Origin: a virus
IMG/VR virus record: IMGVR_UViG_3300042290_000148
Coordinates: 1 to 54,267 of that record
DNA: 54,267 bases
Strand: one strand, 5' to 3'
Part shown: one piece after another, positions 38,707 through 46,883 of the stretch
Position numbering within the stretch: position 1 is the stretch's first letter
Layout of the letters: every line of letters starts with the position of its first letter
The notes under the pieces: model-generated
Database searches by the model: none
The model's input: only the letters and a program-made list of their open reading frames with translations
What the model was told of the DNA's origin: nothing
Program-made: the position numbers and the translations under genes

Positions 38707-39638
38707 TACTTCCACTCCACTCCAGCCATAATCTCAACCAGACAGGCTACGAGATTGATTTCTTGGTTGGTGGCGAAAGCAGACTTGTATTGATAGTCGG
38801 CCAGCAGAACGATAAGAGCCGCAGGATACTTAACATCATCAAGAAGGGTATCATAAATCTTACGGAAAATGATGCCAGCATCGTTGTCGATATTATCTAC
38901 AACCCACTGACGGACTTTCTTGAAGTCCTTACCACGAAGGGCATCAACCAGTTCTTTCATATTGATTTCTTGGACATTGGCCAAGATACCAGCATCGATA
39001 GTACCACTTACACTGTAACGCTGTAGTTCATTAAGAACACGGCGATAATCAGGGAAGTGCTTCTTGAGGACTTCGGCAACAACCTTGTCATCATACTGCA
39101 CACTCTCGGCTTCAAGAATATCACCAAGACGTTTCATAAAACGTCCAGCCATCTTTGGTCTATCGGCCTTAGTCAGCTTGAATTCAATCACCGCAGTTCG
39201 ACTATGCAGAGGTGCAATGATACGGTTCTTGAAGTTACAGGTAAAGATGAAGCGGCAGTTGTTGGCAAACTCTTCAATGAAGGCACGAAGGGCTGGCTGA
39301 GTGGAATTTGGATTCAGGTAATCGGCTTCGTCTAGAATAACAACCTTAGTCTTGCCGCTAAACGAGACAGAGGATGCAAACTCACGAATCTTGGTACGGA
39401 GAACATCAATACCAGATTCTTCTGAACCGTTAATAACGATATAATCACAACCCAATTCTTCACAAATGGCTCGGGCGATAGTAGTCTTACCTACACCAGC
39501 CGAGCCACACAGGAGCATATTGGGAATCTCACCAGTTGCCACAAACTGGCGAAAGGTATTCAGTTGTTCATCGGGAAGGATACAATCGTCCAGCTTACGA
39601 GGACGATACTTCTCAACCCAGAGGAAGTCTTCACGCAT
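38706..39638 (-). CDS. 44: Clamp-loader large subunit (T4 gp44, AAA+)
   Basis: 310 residues (T4 gp44 is 319). Walker A is GSAGVGKTT (45-53), Walker B in KVVILDEADYL (near 112), and FTCNFKNRIIAPLHSR holds sensor 1 and the SRC-like arginine-finger region (SRTAV). It forms a 4:1 complex with gp62 that opens the gp45 clamp. The frame extends to 39692, but the ATG at 39638 has GGAG 7 nt upstream and the family start MREDFLWVEKYRP. A hairpin with T-rich tail precedes it. Confidence 0.96.
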   Translation of the reverse strand: MREDFLWVEKYRPRKLDDCILPDEQLNTFRQFVATGEIPNMLLCGSAGVGKTTIARAICEELGCDYIVINGSEESGIDVLRTKIREFASSVSFSGKTKVVILDEADYLNPNSTQPALRAFIEEFANNCRFIFTCNFKNRIIAPLHSRTAVIEFKLTKADRPKMAGRFMKRLGDILEAESVQYDDKVVAEVLKKHFPDYRRVLNELQRYSVSGTIDAGILANVQEINMKELVDALRGKDFKKVRQWVVDNIDNDAGIIFRKIYDTLLDDVKYPAALIVLLADYQYKSAFATNQEINLVACLVEIMAGVEWK

Positions 39639-39650
39639 AATGATTCTCCA

Positions 39651-39696
39651 TAATAAAATAAAATGTCCGTCGCGATGTGTAAGGGCATCCACGGAC
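39651..39696 (-). terminator. Terminator-like hairpin before gene 44
   Basis: Stem GTCCGT/ACGGAC enclosing GATG/CATC, followed by ATTTTATTTTATT on the minus strand, in the 86 nt gap between the peroxiredoxin gene and gene 44. It could attenuate read-through from upstream or expose the gene 44 start to RegA. Confidence 0.5.
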
Positions 39697-39724
39697 TCTG
39701 GCTTAGTGACCAGTATTCACTATA

Positions 39725-40309
39725 TCAGTTGTTGCGCAACCAGTCAAGAATATTTTCGGGTGAAGTTACACCATAAGGATCATCCGCGCAGTTGTCCTCA
39801 ACTACATCACCTTCAATGAACCACTTCTCAATCTGACCGTTATTCACCACAACAGCATATCGCCATGAACGTTCACCAAAGCCAAGATTGTCCTTCTGGA
39901 CATTCATTCTCATCTTACGAGTGAACTTACCAGAACCATCAGGAATCATCTTAACCTTCTTGATCTTCTGATCTTTCGCCCAGCAATTCATGACAAAGGA
40001 ATCATTGACAGATACACAGTAGATGTCCTTGATACCAAGTGCCTTAAACTCAGCAAAGTTCTTTTCGAAACCAGGTAACTGGTAGGTCGAACATGTTGGA
40101 GTAAAGGCACCAGGAAGAGAGAACAGAACTACACGTTTACCAGCGAAGTAATCATAGGTTGTCTTATCTTCCCAACGGAATGGGTTAGGACCTTCAATCG
40201 AGTCATCGCGGACACGGGTCTTGAAGACTACTGCAGGAACAATCTCAGGTAGTTCCTGATCGCTGGCTTCATCGTCCCACTCCCGCTTAAATTTAAACTT
40301 CTCTGCCAT
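39725..40309 (-). CDS. Peroxiredoxin (Prx5/AhpE-like)
   Basis: 194 residues. Reduces hydrogen peroxide or alkyl hydroperoxides. The peroxidatic Cys is in FSLPGAFTPTCSTYQLPGF (PxxxTxxC), and ERSWRYAVVVNNG includes the distal Arg. There are only a few other Cys (YCVSVNDSFVMNCW, DNCADD), so a 1-Cys or atypical 2-Cys mechanism is likely. It lies between two replisome genes (44 and 45), probably an inserted protective gene, and is translated with the 55-residue gene (TAATG overlap). Confidence 0.9.
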   Translation of the reverse strand: MAEKFKFKREWDDEASDQELPEIVPAVVFKTRVRDDSIEGPNPFRWEDKTTYDYFAGKRVVLFSLPGAFTPTCSTYQLPGFEKNFAEFKALGIKDIYCVSVNDSFVMNCWAKDQKIKKVKMIPDGSGKFTRKMRMNVQKDNLGFGERSWRYAVVVNNGQIEKWFIEGDVVEDNCADDPYGVTSPENILDWLRNN

Positions 40310-40476
40310 TATACCACAGCTACCTGCGCATCAAAGTCATTAAGAATGAGGAGCTTGTTAAACTGGCGAACAACTTCATCAAGGTCACTGGTGGTAAACG
40401 CAATGGTTACATCACGAGGGTCTTCTTCTGCATCATAAGGAATGCGGGCATTAAATGTGAATTCAAACTTAGTCAT
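40309..40476 (-). CDS. Small hypothetical protein after gene 45
   Basis: 55 residues: a beta-rich start (KFEFTFNARIPYDAEEDPRD), a helix (SDLDEVVRQFNKLLILNDF) and a final strand (DAQVAVV). No motif is recognised. ATG at 40476 has AAGGAG and its stop overlaps the peroxiredoxin start (TAATG). T4 encodes RpbA near this position, but this protein is half its size and not clearly similar. Strong coupling and coding character make it a real gene. Confidence 0.65.
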   Translation of the reverse strand: MTKFEFTFNARIPYDAEEDPRDVTIAFTTSDLDEVVRQFNKLLILNDFDAQVAVV

Positions 40477-40487
40477 ATTATTTCTCC

Positions 40488-41147
40488 TTAAATAGAGGAC
40501 GCAGGGTCCATTGCAATGTAATAAACGAGTTCGCGACCCTTGCTCTTAAACTCCATGGCGCGCTTCTTACCAAGCGTGACAGTGTAGTTATCAGAGAGGA
40601 CTTTGAGGTTCTCGGTCTTCACTCGGCAATCAAACACAGGAGCGGGGTCGGTGCTGATAGTCTTAGTGTAGGAGTTTGCCGATGAATTAGTGGGGTCGCC
40701 AACCTTGAGTTGAACCTGGGCGCCATCCGATACAATGCTGATGATTGGTGCCGAGGTGATTGATGCGGCGCGGAGAATCATGCTGATTGCATCCGCAGAA
40801 AGATCGAACGACCACACAGGTTCAATCTCAAGGTTTTTGTCGGGAGCAGCGGTCACGGTGCCAGGATCGGAATAGAAGTATTCAAACTTCGAGCCGTCCT
40901 TACTAACCTTGATGCTAGTCTCGCCAAAATCTACGTCCTGATCTTCCATAAGGGTCAGAAGTGCCAGAAGGCTGTTCAGATCATAGACGGCAATTTCACG
41001 CGGAAAGGTTTCAGTAACCGTGGCACGTGAAAAGATGTTCTTCCCAGGACTTACGGTACCAATCACATTACCCTGCCGAAACAGAATATTGGTATTGATA
41101 CCAGCGTAGTTCTTTAGAAGTGAAAGTGTTTCATTAGAAATTTTCAT
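40488..41147 (-). CDS. 45: Sliding clamp (T4 gp45)
   Basis: 219 residues (T4 gp45 is 228). A trimeric ring that gives the polymerase processivity and, with gp55, activates late promoters. The N-terminus MKISNETLSLLKNYAGINTN and strands EIAVYDLNSLLALLTLMEDQ and FGETSIKVSKDGSKFEYFYS are typical. Ends at AMDPASSI. Clear homologue despite low-complexity folding motifs. It lies upstream of gp44/62 with the peroxiredoxin between. Confidence 0.95.
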   Translation of the reverse strand: MKISNETLSLLKNYAGINTNILFRQGNVIGTVSPGKNIFSRATVTETFPREIAVYDLNSLLALLTLMEDQDVDFGETSIKVSKDGSKFEYFYSDPGTVTAAPDKNLEIEPVWSFDLSADAISMILRAASITSAPIISIVSDGAQVQLKVGDPTNSSANSYTKTISTDPAPVFDCRVKTENLKVLSDNYTVTLGKKRAMEFKSKGRELVYYIAMDPASSI

Positions 41148-41153
41148 AATATA

Positions 41154-41666
41154 TTAACCTTTTTTCTTGTTGGTCTTATTACCAGTATTTGTTATAACAG
41201 AAATTGTGTCGTTTGTCAAGAGAGAACTGGTGCCCATGTTGTAATTATTCCAGTCTGGAACAATAGTATCGTTAAGGTTTAGCGTAATAGTATCATAACC
41301 ATTTGGATGAGCAGACAAAGTTGTAGTAGACAAGGCTGTAGCAAGAGCAGGTTTTAGGTTGACATCCTCGTAAAGTCCTGCTAGACTAGGCTGTTGTGCC
41401 TTATCATGAACATGCAATGCAATGATGGCATAGTGAATGACCTTCATGAGGTCCTTGCGCCAGTCTTCGGGAGTTCCCTTATGACCGTATCGCTGGGCAT
41501 ACTTCATGATGTTTCCAACCGTGAAGCCTACACCATGTCCACCATCAATGATAAACTCGGTAGCTTGGTACTTGTTCTGCGAATAGTGCTGCCCATAAGT
41601 GGCATTCACATACTCGGTAACCTGCCGAAGCAGGTCACCTTCGTTATACTTATATTTAATTGTCAT
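41154..41666 (-). CDS. DUF3310-like protein
   Basis: 170 residues. YQATEFIIDGGHGVGFTVGN followed by IMKYAQRYGHKG and WRKDLMKVIHYAIIALH is the DUF3310 (SaV) motif pattern of phages (ID.I.....F..GN.iKY..R...K....D..K...Y). Function is unproven; the family was once called nucleotide kinase without support. The C-terminal 60 residues are Thr- and Asn-rich (ALSTTTLSAHPNGYDTITLN). ATG at 41666 has AAGGAG. It lies between the AAA ATPase and the clamp gene. Confidence 0.75.
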   Translation of the reverse strand: MTIKYKYNEGDLLRQVTEYVNATYGQHYSQNKYQATEFIIDGGHGVGFTVGNIMKYAQRYGHKGTPEDWRKDLMKVIHYAIIALHVHDKAQQPSLAGLYEDVNLKPALATALSTTTLSAHPNGYDTITLNLNDTIVPDWNNYNMGTSSLLTNDTISVITNTGNKTNKKKG

Positions 41667-41675
41667 ACTATCTCC

Positions 41676-42845
41676 TTAGAAAGGTGTTTCTTCAAAAAAT
41701 GCGTCTTCATTGACGTTATCGGTAGGGCCAGTATCAATCTTGGCATCAACCTTGGTGTAGAGGTCGAGGAATGCTGACTTGGTATCAGCATCAAAGCGGT
41801 TAACGCAGAGTTCGACTGCCTTCTGGCGAGACTTGAACATGGCGAAGGCATTGACAATGTGTTCCAGACGGCGAGTCGAAATCAGGTCGTCAATGCCACC
41901 ATCGTAAAAAGTCTTACGGATGATTTCAGCCCAAGTAACAAGGTTGTCGGCGAATTCTTCATCAATCGCGCCAGCCTTTTCCATCTTGTTCATGACAATC
42001 TTCTTTTCGACCTTAGCCGATGGGTATTCTTGTTCGACTGTGATGGCGAAACGCTCAAGGAAGGCATCATCAAGAATCTGAGCCGAGATGAACTTGCCGT
42101 CATCGGAACCACGACCCTTGGTGTTAGCAGTTGCAACCACGTTGAAGCCCTTGGCGGGGAAGACAGTCTCGCCAGTCTTCTTATTGAAGTATGGCTTGCC
42201 TTCAAGAATGGCCTGGATGCACATCAACTTGTTCGAACCGCGGTCGATTTCATCAAGAATAAGAATTGCCCCACGCTTCATGGCAGTCAGAACAGGACCT
42301 TCGCGGTACACTACGTTACCATCGACAAGGGTGTTGCCACCAATCAGGTCGTCTTCATCGGTTTCTACCGAGATGTTGACGCGGAGACATTCGCGCTTCA
42401 ACTTGGCGCAAGCCTGTTCAATCATTGTGGTCTTACCGTTACCAGACAGGCCAGAGATGAACGTGGGATAGAAGGCTTCTGCCTTGAGAACCTTAATCAG
42501 GTCGGTGTAAAAGCCAAACGGAACGTAGGTCGCATCAAGACGGGGAACCAGATTGTCAATGATTACCTCTAGCTTAGGCTGCATCACCGTCTTAGCAACG
42601 GGCTTCGAGATAATCTCAGCAACTGGCTGAGGCATCACGGGTGCAGGCTTGGCAGTCACGCCAACCATTGCAGCAGACAAATCGTAAACGCCACGAGAAA
42701 CCACATTGTCCTTTGACAGGAGCCAGTTCAACTTCTCAATACCCATGGGGTGGGCGACGGCAAAAACATCTTTCTTGCGGAAAATACCACCATTCGTATC
42801 AGCGGCACGAAGGGCGGCAAGCAGGTCTTCACGGGTACTAATCAT
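41676..42845 (-). CDS. cobS: MoxR/CobS-like AAA+ ATPase
   Basis: 389 residues. Walker A is GLSGNGKTTM, Walker B AILILDEIDRGS, and VVATANTKGRG with FLERFAI give sensor 1 and the arginine finger. In bacteria CobS works with CobT in cobalt chelation; cyanophage copies are also called cobS, but the downstream chemistry is unknown. The next upstream gene encodes a VWA metallopeptidase-like protein, so together they form a MoxR-VWA pair that probably remodels a protein or inserts a metal. Early promoter 47 bp upstream; ATG at 42845 with AAAGGTGA. Confidence 0.88.
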   Translation of the reverse strand: MISTREDLLAALRAADTNGGIFRKKDVFAVAHPMGIEKLNWLLSKDNVVSRGVYDLSAAMVGVTAKPAPVMPQPVAEIISKPVAKTVMQPKLEVIIDNLVPRLDATYVPFGFYTDLIKVLKAEAFYPTFISGLSGNGKTTMIEQACAKLKRECLRVNISVETDEDDLIGGNTLVDGNVVYREGPVLTAMKRGAILILDEIDRGSNKLMCIQAILEGKPYFNKKTGETVFPAKGFNVVATANTKGRGSDDGKFISAQILDDAFLERFAITVEQEYPSAKVEKKIVMNKMEKAGAIDEEFADNLVTWAEIIRKTFYDGGIDDLISTRRLEHIVNAFAMFKSRQKAVELCVNRFDADTKSAFLDLYTKVDAKIDTGPTDNVNEDAFFEETPF

Positions 42846-42891
42846 AATAAAATCACCTTTTCACAAACAAACATCATCAATCACATTATTT

Positions 42892-42920
42892 ACTATAGTC
42901 GATTCGCGACCAAATGTCAA
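42892..42920 (-). promoter_or_regulatory. Sigma70 early promoter of the cobS-like gene
   Basis: TTGACA, 17 bp, TATAGT on the minus strand. Identical, spacer included, to the promoter at 45188-45216; the spacer ends in CGAATCGAC. Confidence 0.85.
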
Positions 42921-42927
42921 GTGTTTT

Positions 42928-45156
42928 TTACGCCACAGCCTCAACCATTTTTGTAAGAATTACACGACCAATAGATTTCTTATCCTGAAACGCCTTGAAC
43001 GCCTTGGTCAGTTCTTTCTTATCGTTGGAGTCCACAGTCAGAGTGTCTTCTGAAATTTGCAGACTACTGCCAGCTTTAATCAGAAACTGGTCATCAAAGC
43101 CGTTGCTGTCCTTGAGAAGTGCCGCACCTTCCTTCTTGAAAGCCTTGCGGGTCGCATCACTGACTGTGCCAGGGACGAGCGAACGAGCCAAGAAATACTT
43201 GAGGTCATAAGAACCCATCAGGTAAAAGTTAATCATCCGCGAACCAGTGGTTTCACGATACAGTTCAAGAAGAGCCTTACAGTAAGACCGGCTGCGGTAG
43301 CTAACACCGTCATATTGCTGCGAAAAGGTGCGACGAGTCTTAGAGTCAACAATAGCTAGGTTCTTACGGTGATAATCATTATGATTATGACCAACAGTTT
43401 CGAAGTTGCAATCACCTTCACCATCGGTCAAGAATACCGACGAAAGAACTTCAACGCGATTGCGGTTCTTGAAATCTTCGGCGATGTAACGGCCAAGCAG
43501 AATGGCTTCTTCTAGCGGAGTGCTGCCAAGACCAAAAGAATTGGCAGCGGTACCGTCTAGATAAAGGTCATGATAGCTACGATTATAAGACTGGCCAAGA
43601 GCAAGAATATTTGCCATCTGGGTCTTGAACTTACCACCAGAAACGCCGGTAGCCACCAACTGGAGCATACGGAAACTGGGGTCAGAAATCATCAGGTTGT
43701 TAGGGTCAGACAAGTTATTACGGCTGCGCACTGTATCGAAATACGTTTGTGGTGCGCTAGAGTTCGTAATGAAACCGTAAACTTCAAACGGAATGCGAAC
43801 TTTCTGGCAGAACGAAGCCAGTAGAACCAGCTGCTCCATGGTACCAGACATGTTGGAAGACATGCTGCCCGACATATCAAGGTACAGAAGCATGCCGTGG
43901 TTCTGACCGTTAGGAACAACCGTGTTCTGTAAGAACAGGTCTTCTGTAATCTTGTAAGCCCACACTTTGTCCATGTTGATGCGGCCAGTCTTGGAAGTCT
44001 GGGCGCGCATAAGCGACTTGGCTTTTTTCTTACGTTCAAAGTCCTGTGCCATTGAACTAAGGTACTTGCTGTTCTTGGCAAGAAACTCCTTGTAGAGTTC
44101 CATCTTGACTTGTTCGGCAGTCTTGCCTGCTCGGTATGCGGCGCCACCAACAGAGAACTTCAACATCTTTTCGACGGTGTTAATACCGACAATAAAATCA
44201 GCCGGGTTCAGAATAGGGAGCTTGGCATAAAACGTCTCACGGGCGTTTGCATCAAGCAGGCTGTCTTCATTCCGACGAAAGTTCTCATCGGTGAACGAAG
44301 TCGGCTCAGGGCTTTCTTCTGTATCATCGGACTCACTGTCACCAGACGAACCGTCTTCTTTCTCTTCTGACTTTTCTTCTGACTTTTCTTCGGTATCATC
44401 GGACGATGAAGACTTAGGTTCTTCTGTTTCGTCTTCTGATTTCTGACCCGTAGAGGAAGGCGTCTGTGGCTTTTCCTTGTCATCTGAGTTGTCCGAATTA
44501 GGAACTTCAACGTAGTCTGCACTCGGATCGAATTCACCGTCACCATCTTCCATGATATCACCAAGGGCGTTCATGAATTGTTCGAAGTCAAGTTCCTCGG
44601 TTGAATTTTCGGCACGTTCATAGAGTTCGCTAGCCAGCGCTACCACATCTTCCCAGGTGTCGAGGCTGTCAAGACGATTGACAATCGCTTGTTCTTCGTC
44701 CGAGAACTTGACGTTCAAAAACGAACCGACCTTGGCGTGAAGGTTGATGCGGTCAATGAACTTTAGCTTATTGACATCCATACCTTCGACACCGAAGAAA
44801 TTCTTTTCGAAGAGTTCTTGGTAACCATTGTAGAACGACCGACGAAGACCGGGGTAACGGTTCTTCATCTTGCGTTCGATACGAGCATCTTCAATGATGT
44901 TGAGGAAAGACTTGAAGCCCACACCCTTCTCAGAGATGCTGGAGTGCCAGCCGTCAGCAGGCGTTTCAAGAGCGTGACCGACTTCATGGCCGATTAGCAG
45001 GTCATAAAGGTCAGCCGAAGTCTCTTTGAAGATCGGCAGCACGACCGTGCGGGTCTCCAGATTGAAGTAAGCGGTACTTGTCTTCTGGTGTTCTACATGG
45101 ATATTTTCTGTCGCCAACAACTTGGCGAGAATCGACTTTTCAGCAAACTGGGACAT
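42928..45156 (-). CDS. cobT: VWA-domain metallopeptidase-like protein (CobT-like)
   Basis: 742 residues. Residues 40-130: a zinc-peptidase-like site GHEVGHALETPAD (HExxH) and NIIEDARIERKMKNRYPGLR. Residues 195-290 are an acidic Ser/Glu linker (EEKSEEKSEEKEDGSSGDSE). From about residue 400: a von Willebrand A domain with MIDAS LYLDMSGSMSSN and FLTDGEGD. This is the CobT/VWA partner of the AAA+ protein encoded just downstream. An active peptidase is possible, but the HExxH could be structural. ATG at 45156 with GAGG; GTG one codon earlier ignored. Own early promoter. Confidence 0.88.
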   Translation of the reverse strand: MSQFAEKSILAKLLATENIHVEHQKTSTAYFNLETRTVVLPIFKETSADLYDLLIGHEVGHALETPADGWHSSISEKGVGFKSFLNIIEDARIERKMKNRYPGLRRSFYNGYQELFEKNFFGVEGMDVNKLKFIDRINLHAKVGSFLNVKFSDEEQAIVNRLDSLDTWEDVVALASELYERAENSTEELDFEQFMNALGDIMEDGDGEFDPSADYVEVPNSDNSDDKEKPQTPSSTGQKSEDETEEPKSSSSDDTEEKSEEKSEEKEDGSSGDSESDDTEESPEPTSFTDENFRRNEDSLLDANARETFYAKLPILNPADFIVGINTVEKMLKFSVGGAAYRAGKTAEQVKMELYKEFLAKNSKYLSSMAQDFERKKKAKSLMRAQTSKTGRINMDKVWAYKITEDLFLQNTVVPNGQNHGMLLYLDMSGSMSSNMSGTMEQLVLLASFCQKVRIPFEVYGFITNSSAPQTYFDTVRSRNNLSDPNNLMISDPSFRMLQLVATGVSGGKFKTQMANILALGQSYNRSYHDLYLDGTAANSFGLGSTPLEEAILLGRYIAEDFKNRNRVEVLSSVFLTDGEGDCNFETVGHNHNDYHRKNLAIVDSKTRRTFSQQYDGVSYRSRSYCKALLELYRETTGSRMINFYLMGSYDLKYFLARSLVPGTVSDATRKAFKKEGAALLKDSNGFDDQFLIKAGSSLQISEDTLTVDSNDKKELTKAFKAFQDKKSIGRVILTKMVEAVA

Positions 45157-45187
45157 CACAAAACCTCATCAATCAATCATATAATTT

Positions 45188-45216
45188 ACTATAGTCGATT
45201 CGCGACCAAATGTCAA
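45188..45216 (-). promoter_or_regulatory. Sigma70 early promoter of the cobT-like gene
   Basis: TTGACA, 17 bp, TATAGT, the same sequence as at 42892-42920, so both genes of the pair get equal control although each has its own promoter. Confidence 0.85.
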
Positions 45217-45225
45217 GCGATTCTT

Positions 45226-45588
45226 TTAGAAACAACGGCGCTCACGGCGAATATATCGATTGCCGTAGTAGTCATATTCAGTAACTTCTGTGGTACGGCA
45301 GTTACGGTCGCGGCGATAATATGCATCACGGTTGCGATAGTGATATTCATACTCGCGGTCATAAACTTCGCGCTCAACTTCCTCGTCGCGGCTATTGTTG
45401 TTTTTAATAGCAGCACCAAGAATAAATGCGCCTAGACCGATAGCAATAGCTTCGCCGGTATTAATATGATTGCCGCGCTTGCGCTCGTGGCGTTCAGTGC
45501 GGTGTTCACCACGACCCTTGGCTTCTGCTACCACAGGAGTAGCAAGAACACTGACCGCAATAATACTAGAAATAACAGACTTAAACAT
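45226..45588 (-). CDS. Secreted Arg- and Tyr-rich small protein
   Basis: 120 residues. A signal peptide (MFKSVISSIIAVSVLATPVVAEA) is followed by a basic segment (KGRGEHRTERHERKRGN), a Gly/Ala-rich helix GEAIAIGLGAFILGAAIK that could insert in a membrane, and a Tyr/Arg-rich tail (YDREYEYHYRNRDAYYRRDR) with two Cys. It resembles small periplasmic glycine-zipper proteins of bacteria and may be host-derived. ATG at 45588 has AAGGAG; the frame reaches further upstream. Early promoter 22 bp upstream. Possible envelope or exclusion role, not shown. Confidence 0.7.
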   Translation of the reverse strand: MFKSVISSIIAVSVLATPVVAEAKGRGEHRTERHERKRGNHINTGEAIAIGLGAFILGAAIKNNNSRDEEVEREVYDREYEYHYRNRDAYYRRDRNCRTTEVTEYDYYGNRYIRRERRCF

Positions 45589-45609
45589 AATCATTCTCCT
45601 TATATTATT

Positions 45610-45637
45610 AGTATACACGAATCGATGGTAATGTCAA
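45610..45637 (-). promoter_or_regulatory. Sigma70-like early promoter
   Basis: TTGACA, 16 bp, TATACT on the minus strand, 22 bp before the secreted-protein ATG. The spacer holds CGATTCG, a variant of the CGAATCG element seen in the neighbouring early promoters. Confidence 0.75.
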
Positions 45638-45638
45638 G

Positions 45639-46244
45639 TTAAAAACGTGTCATTGACCCATCGGCATGAGCCAAAAATGGCTCAAACTTAATGTTGGGAT
45701 ATTCATCTGCCAAATCTTTGAACATCTGGAGATTGGAAACAGCATCATCAAAGAGACGAGCGCGAGTAAATTTACCAGTATCAAGGTATTGTTTAATAAA
45801 GATTTTCTTGGCTGGAGCAGACGGCATAGCGCCTAGATTGCCAGCACGGTGAACATGTATATCATCAATATCGATACCTTGTTGACGAAAGGTATCTAGA
45901 AAAATATCACGGTCATCAAAATCTGACCGAGCGGTAATGACAATCATCTTACTGCCACGGGCCTTAATATTTTTATGCATTGCAATCAATTTGCGAATCG
46001 CTTTAGCGATAGGTTCGCTGGTGTCACGAAAATGCCGGGCGTCCCTAAACTCGCTAAAGTCAAAGGATTCACCCGGCTGTAAATTATATGTATTGTATTG
46101 CTTGTTACCCAGTGTCTTGATTATCTTACCGCCTTTGACGATATGGACACGGGCTTTGGTACGGAACAATGTCTCGTCAATATCCCAGATAGTTAATCCG
46201 GCACTGTCTTGCGACTCACTTATAAACTCTTTAAAACCAATCAT
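45639..46244 (-). CDS. HAD-superfamily phosphatase
   Basis: 201 residues. The DxD motif is TIWDIDETLFR (Asp21 and Asp23), motif II is MIVITARSDF, and ARLFDDAVSN supplies the last acidic pair. The domain also resembles the 3'-phosphatase half of T4 polynucleotide kinase, but no kinase domain is present, so the substrate may be a nucleotide or a nucleic-acid end. The N-terminus MIGFKEFISESQDS is a short tag also seen on other phage proteins. The ATG lies 6 nt after a -10 box with no ribosome site, so it is probably leaderless from the early promoter. Confidence 0.8.
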   Translation of the reverse strand: MIGFKEFISESQDSAGLTIWDIDETLFRTKARVHIVKGGKIIKTLGNKQYNTYNLQPGESFDFSEFRDARHFRDTSEPIAKAIRKLIAMHKNIKARGSKMIVITARSDFDDRDIFLDTFRQQGIDIDDIHVHRAGNLGAMPSAPAKKIFIKQYLDTGKFTRARLFDDAVSNLQMFKDLADEYPNIKFEPFLAHADGSMTRF

Positions 46245-46250
46245 ATTTAT

Positions 46251-46279
46251 ATACTACTCGATTCGTGAGTGAATGTCAA
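46251..46279 (-). promoter_or_regulatory. Sigma70-like early promoter of the HAD gene
   Basis: TTGACA, 17 bp, TAGTAT on the minus strand, spacer ending CGAATCGAG. The -10 is 6 nt from the ATG at 46244. Confidence 0.75.
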
Positions 46280-46283
46280 GTAG

Positions 46284-46291
46284 TATTTATA
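46284..46291 (-). promoter_or_regulatory. T4-type late promoter of the HAD gene
   Basis: Exact TATAAATA on the minus strand, 4 bp upstream of the early -35 and overlapping the last codons of the ClpP gene. It would give a 30-35 nt leader. A second TATAAATA at 46244-46251 abuts the ATG and is not counted. Confidence 0.5.
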
Positions 46292-46883
46292 CAGGCGGGG
46301 CTTTCTTTCGAGTTTTCTTGGGCTTTGGAGCCTCTTCTTCCGCGTCTGCTTCGATACGGTTCTTCAAACGCTTGGCAACTTCTTCCGCATCAAGCCAGAT
46401 GTCCTTGTTATCAAGCATAGACTTAATTTCTTCTGGCGTCAGGAAGTCTTTATAGAAAGAAGCAAACAACTTCTCAGACCATGCACGGAAGTGTGTGATT
46501 TGGTCATACATTTCGCCGCCCTTACCAATGGTGCCACTTGAATAGTTGTGGAACATGAACATGGTATGGTCAGATAGTTCAAAGCGATCCGCACTAAGGA
46601 AGATAAGAGTTGCAGCCGACATACAGATGCCTTCTACCGAACAAACGATAGTAGCATTTGATTCTTGAATTGCTCTTACTATCTGGAGAGCGGCAAACAG
46701 GTCGCCACCTTCACTGTTGATACGAATGTAGATAGTATCTGTCTCGCCAGCCGCTCGAAATAACTGGAACCATTCTACATATTCTTCGGCGGCTTTAATT
46801 TCGCCGCACAGATATAGATTTACGACAGTAGCTACAGGTTGCGCAAAGTATCTAGCCTTAGAAGGACCATCAAACTCGTTCAT
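46287..46883 (-). CDS. clpP: ClpP-like serine protease
   Basis: 198 residues, the length of ClpP. The catalytic triad is visible: Ser in EGICMSAATLI, His in FMFHNYSSGTIGKG and Asp in DIWLDAEEVA. IRINSEGGDLFAALQIVRAI is the handle/strand before it. It needs a Clp ATPase of the host, or acts on capsid proteins as a prohead protease. Cyanophages also carry clpP among early genes. C-terminal tail is Lys/Glu-rich. The ATG at 46883 lies inside the preceding gene's last 14 nt; a TTG at 46925 is less likely. Confidence 0.88.
   Translation of the reverse strand: MNEFDGPSKARYFAQPVATVVNLYLCGEIKAAEEYVEWFQLFRAAGETDTIYIRINSEGGDLFAALQIVRAIQESNATIVCSVEGICMSAATLIFLSADRFELSDHTMFMFHNYSSGTIGKGGEMYDQITHFRAWSEKLFASFYKDFLTPEEIKSMLDNKDIWLDAEEVAKRLKNRIEADAEEEAPKPKKTRKKAPPV

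Noticed and set aside
40309-40476. T4 RpbA homologue beside gene 45
   Set aside because: Position is similar but the protein is only 55 residues and no sequence likeness could be shown.
42088-42572. Long plus-strand frames over the cobS-like gene (also at 4987-5454 and 26662-27150)
   Set aside because: They lie opposite well-supported minus-strand genes and have no ribosome site or recognisable domain.
46244-46251. TATAAATA directly before the HAD ATG
   Set aside because: It touches the start codon, so it cannot be the promoter of that gene.
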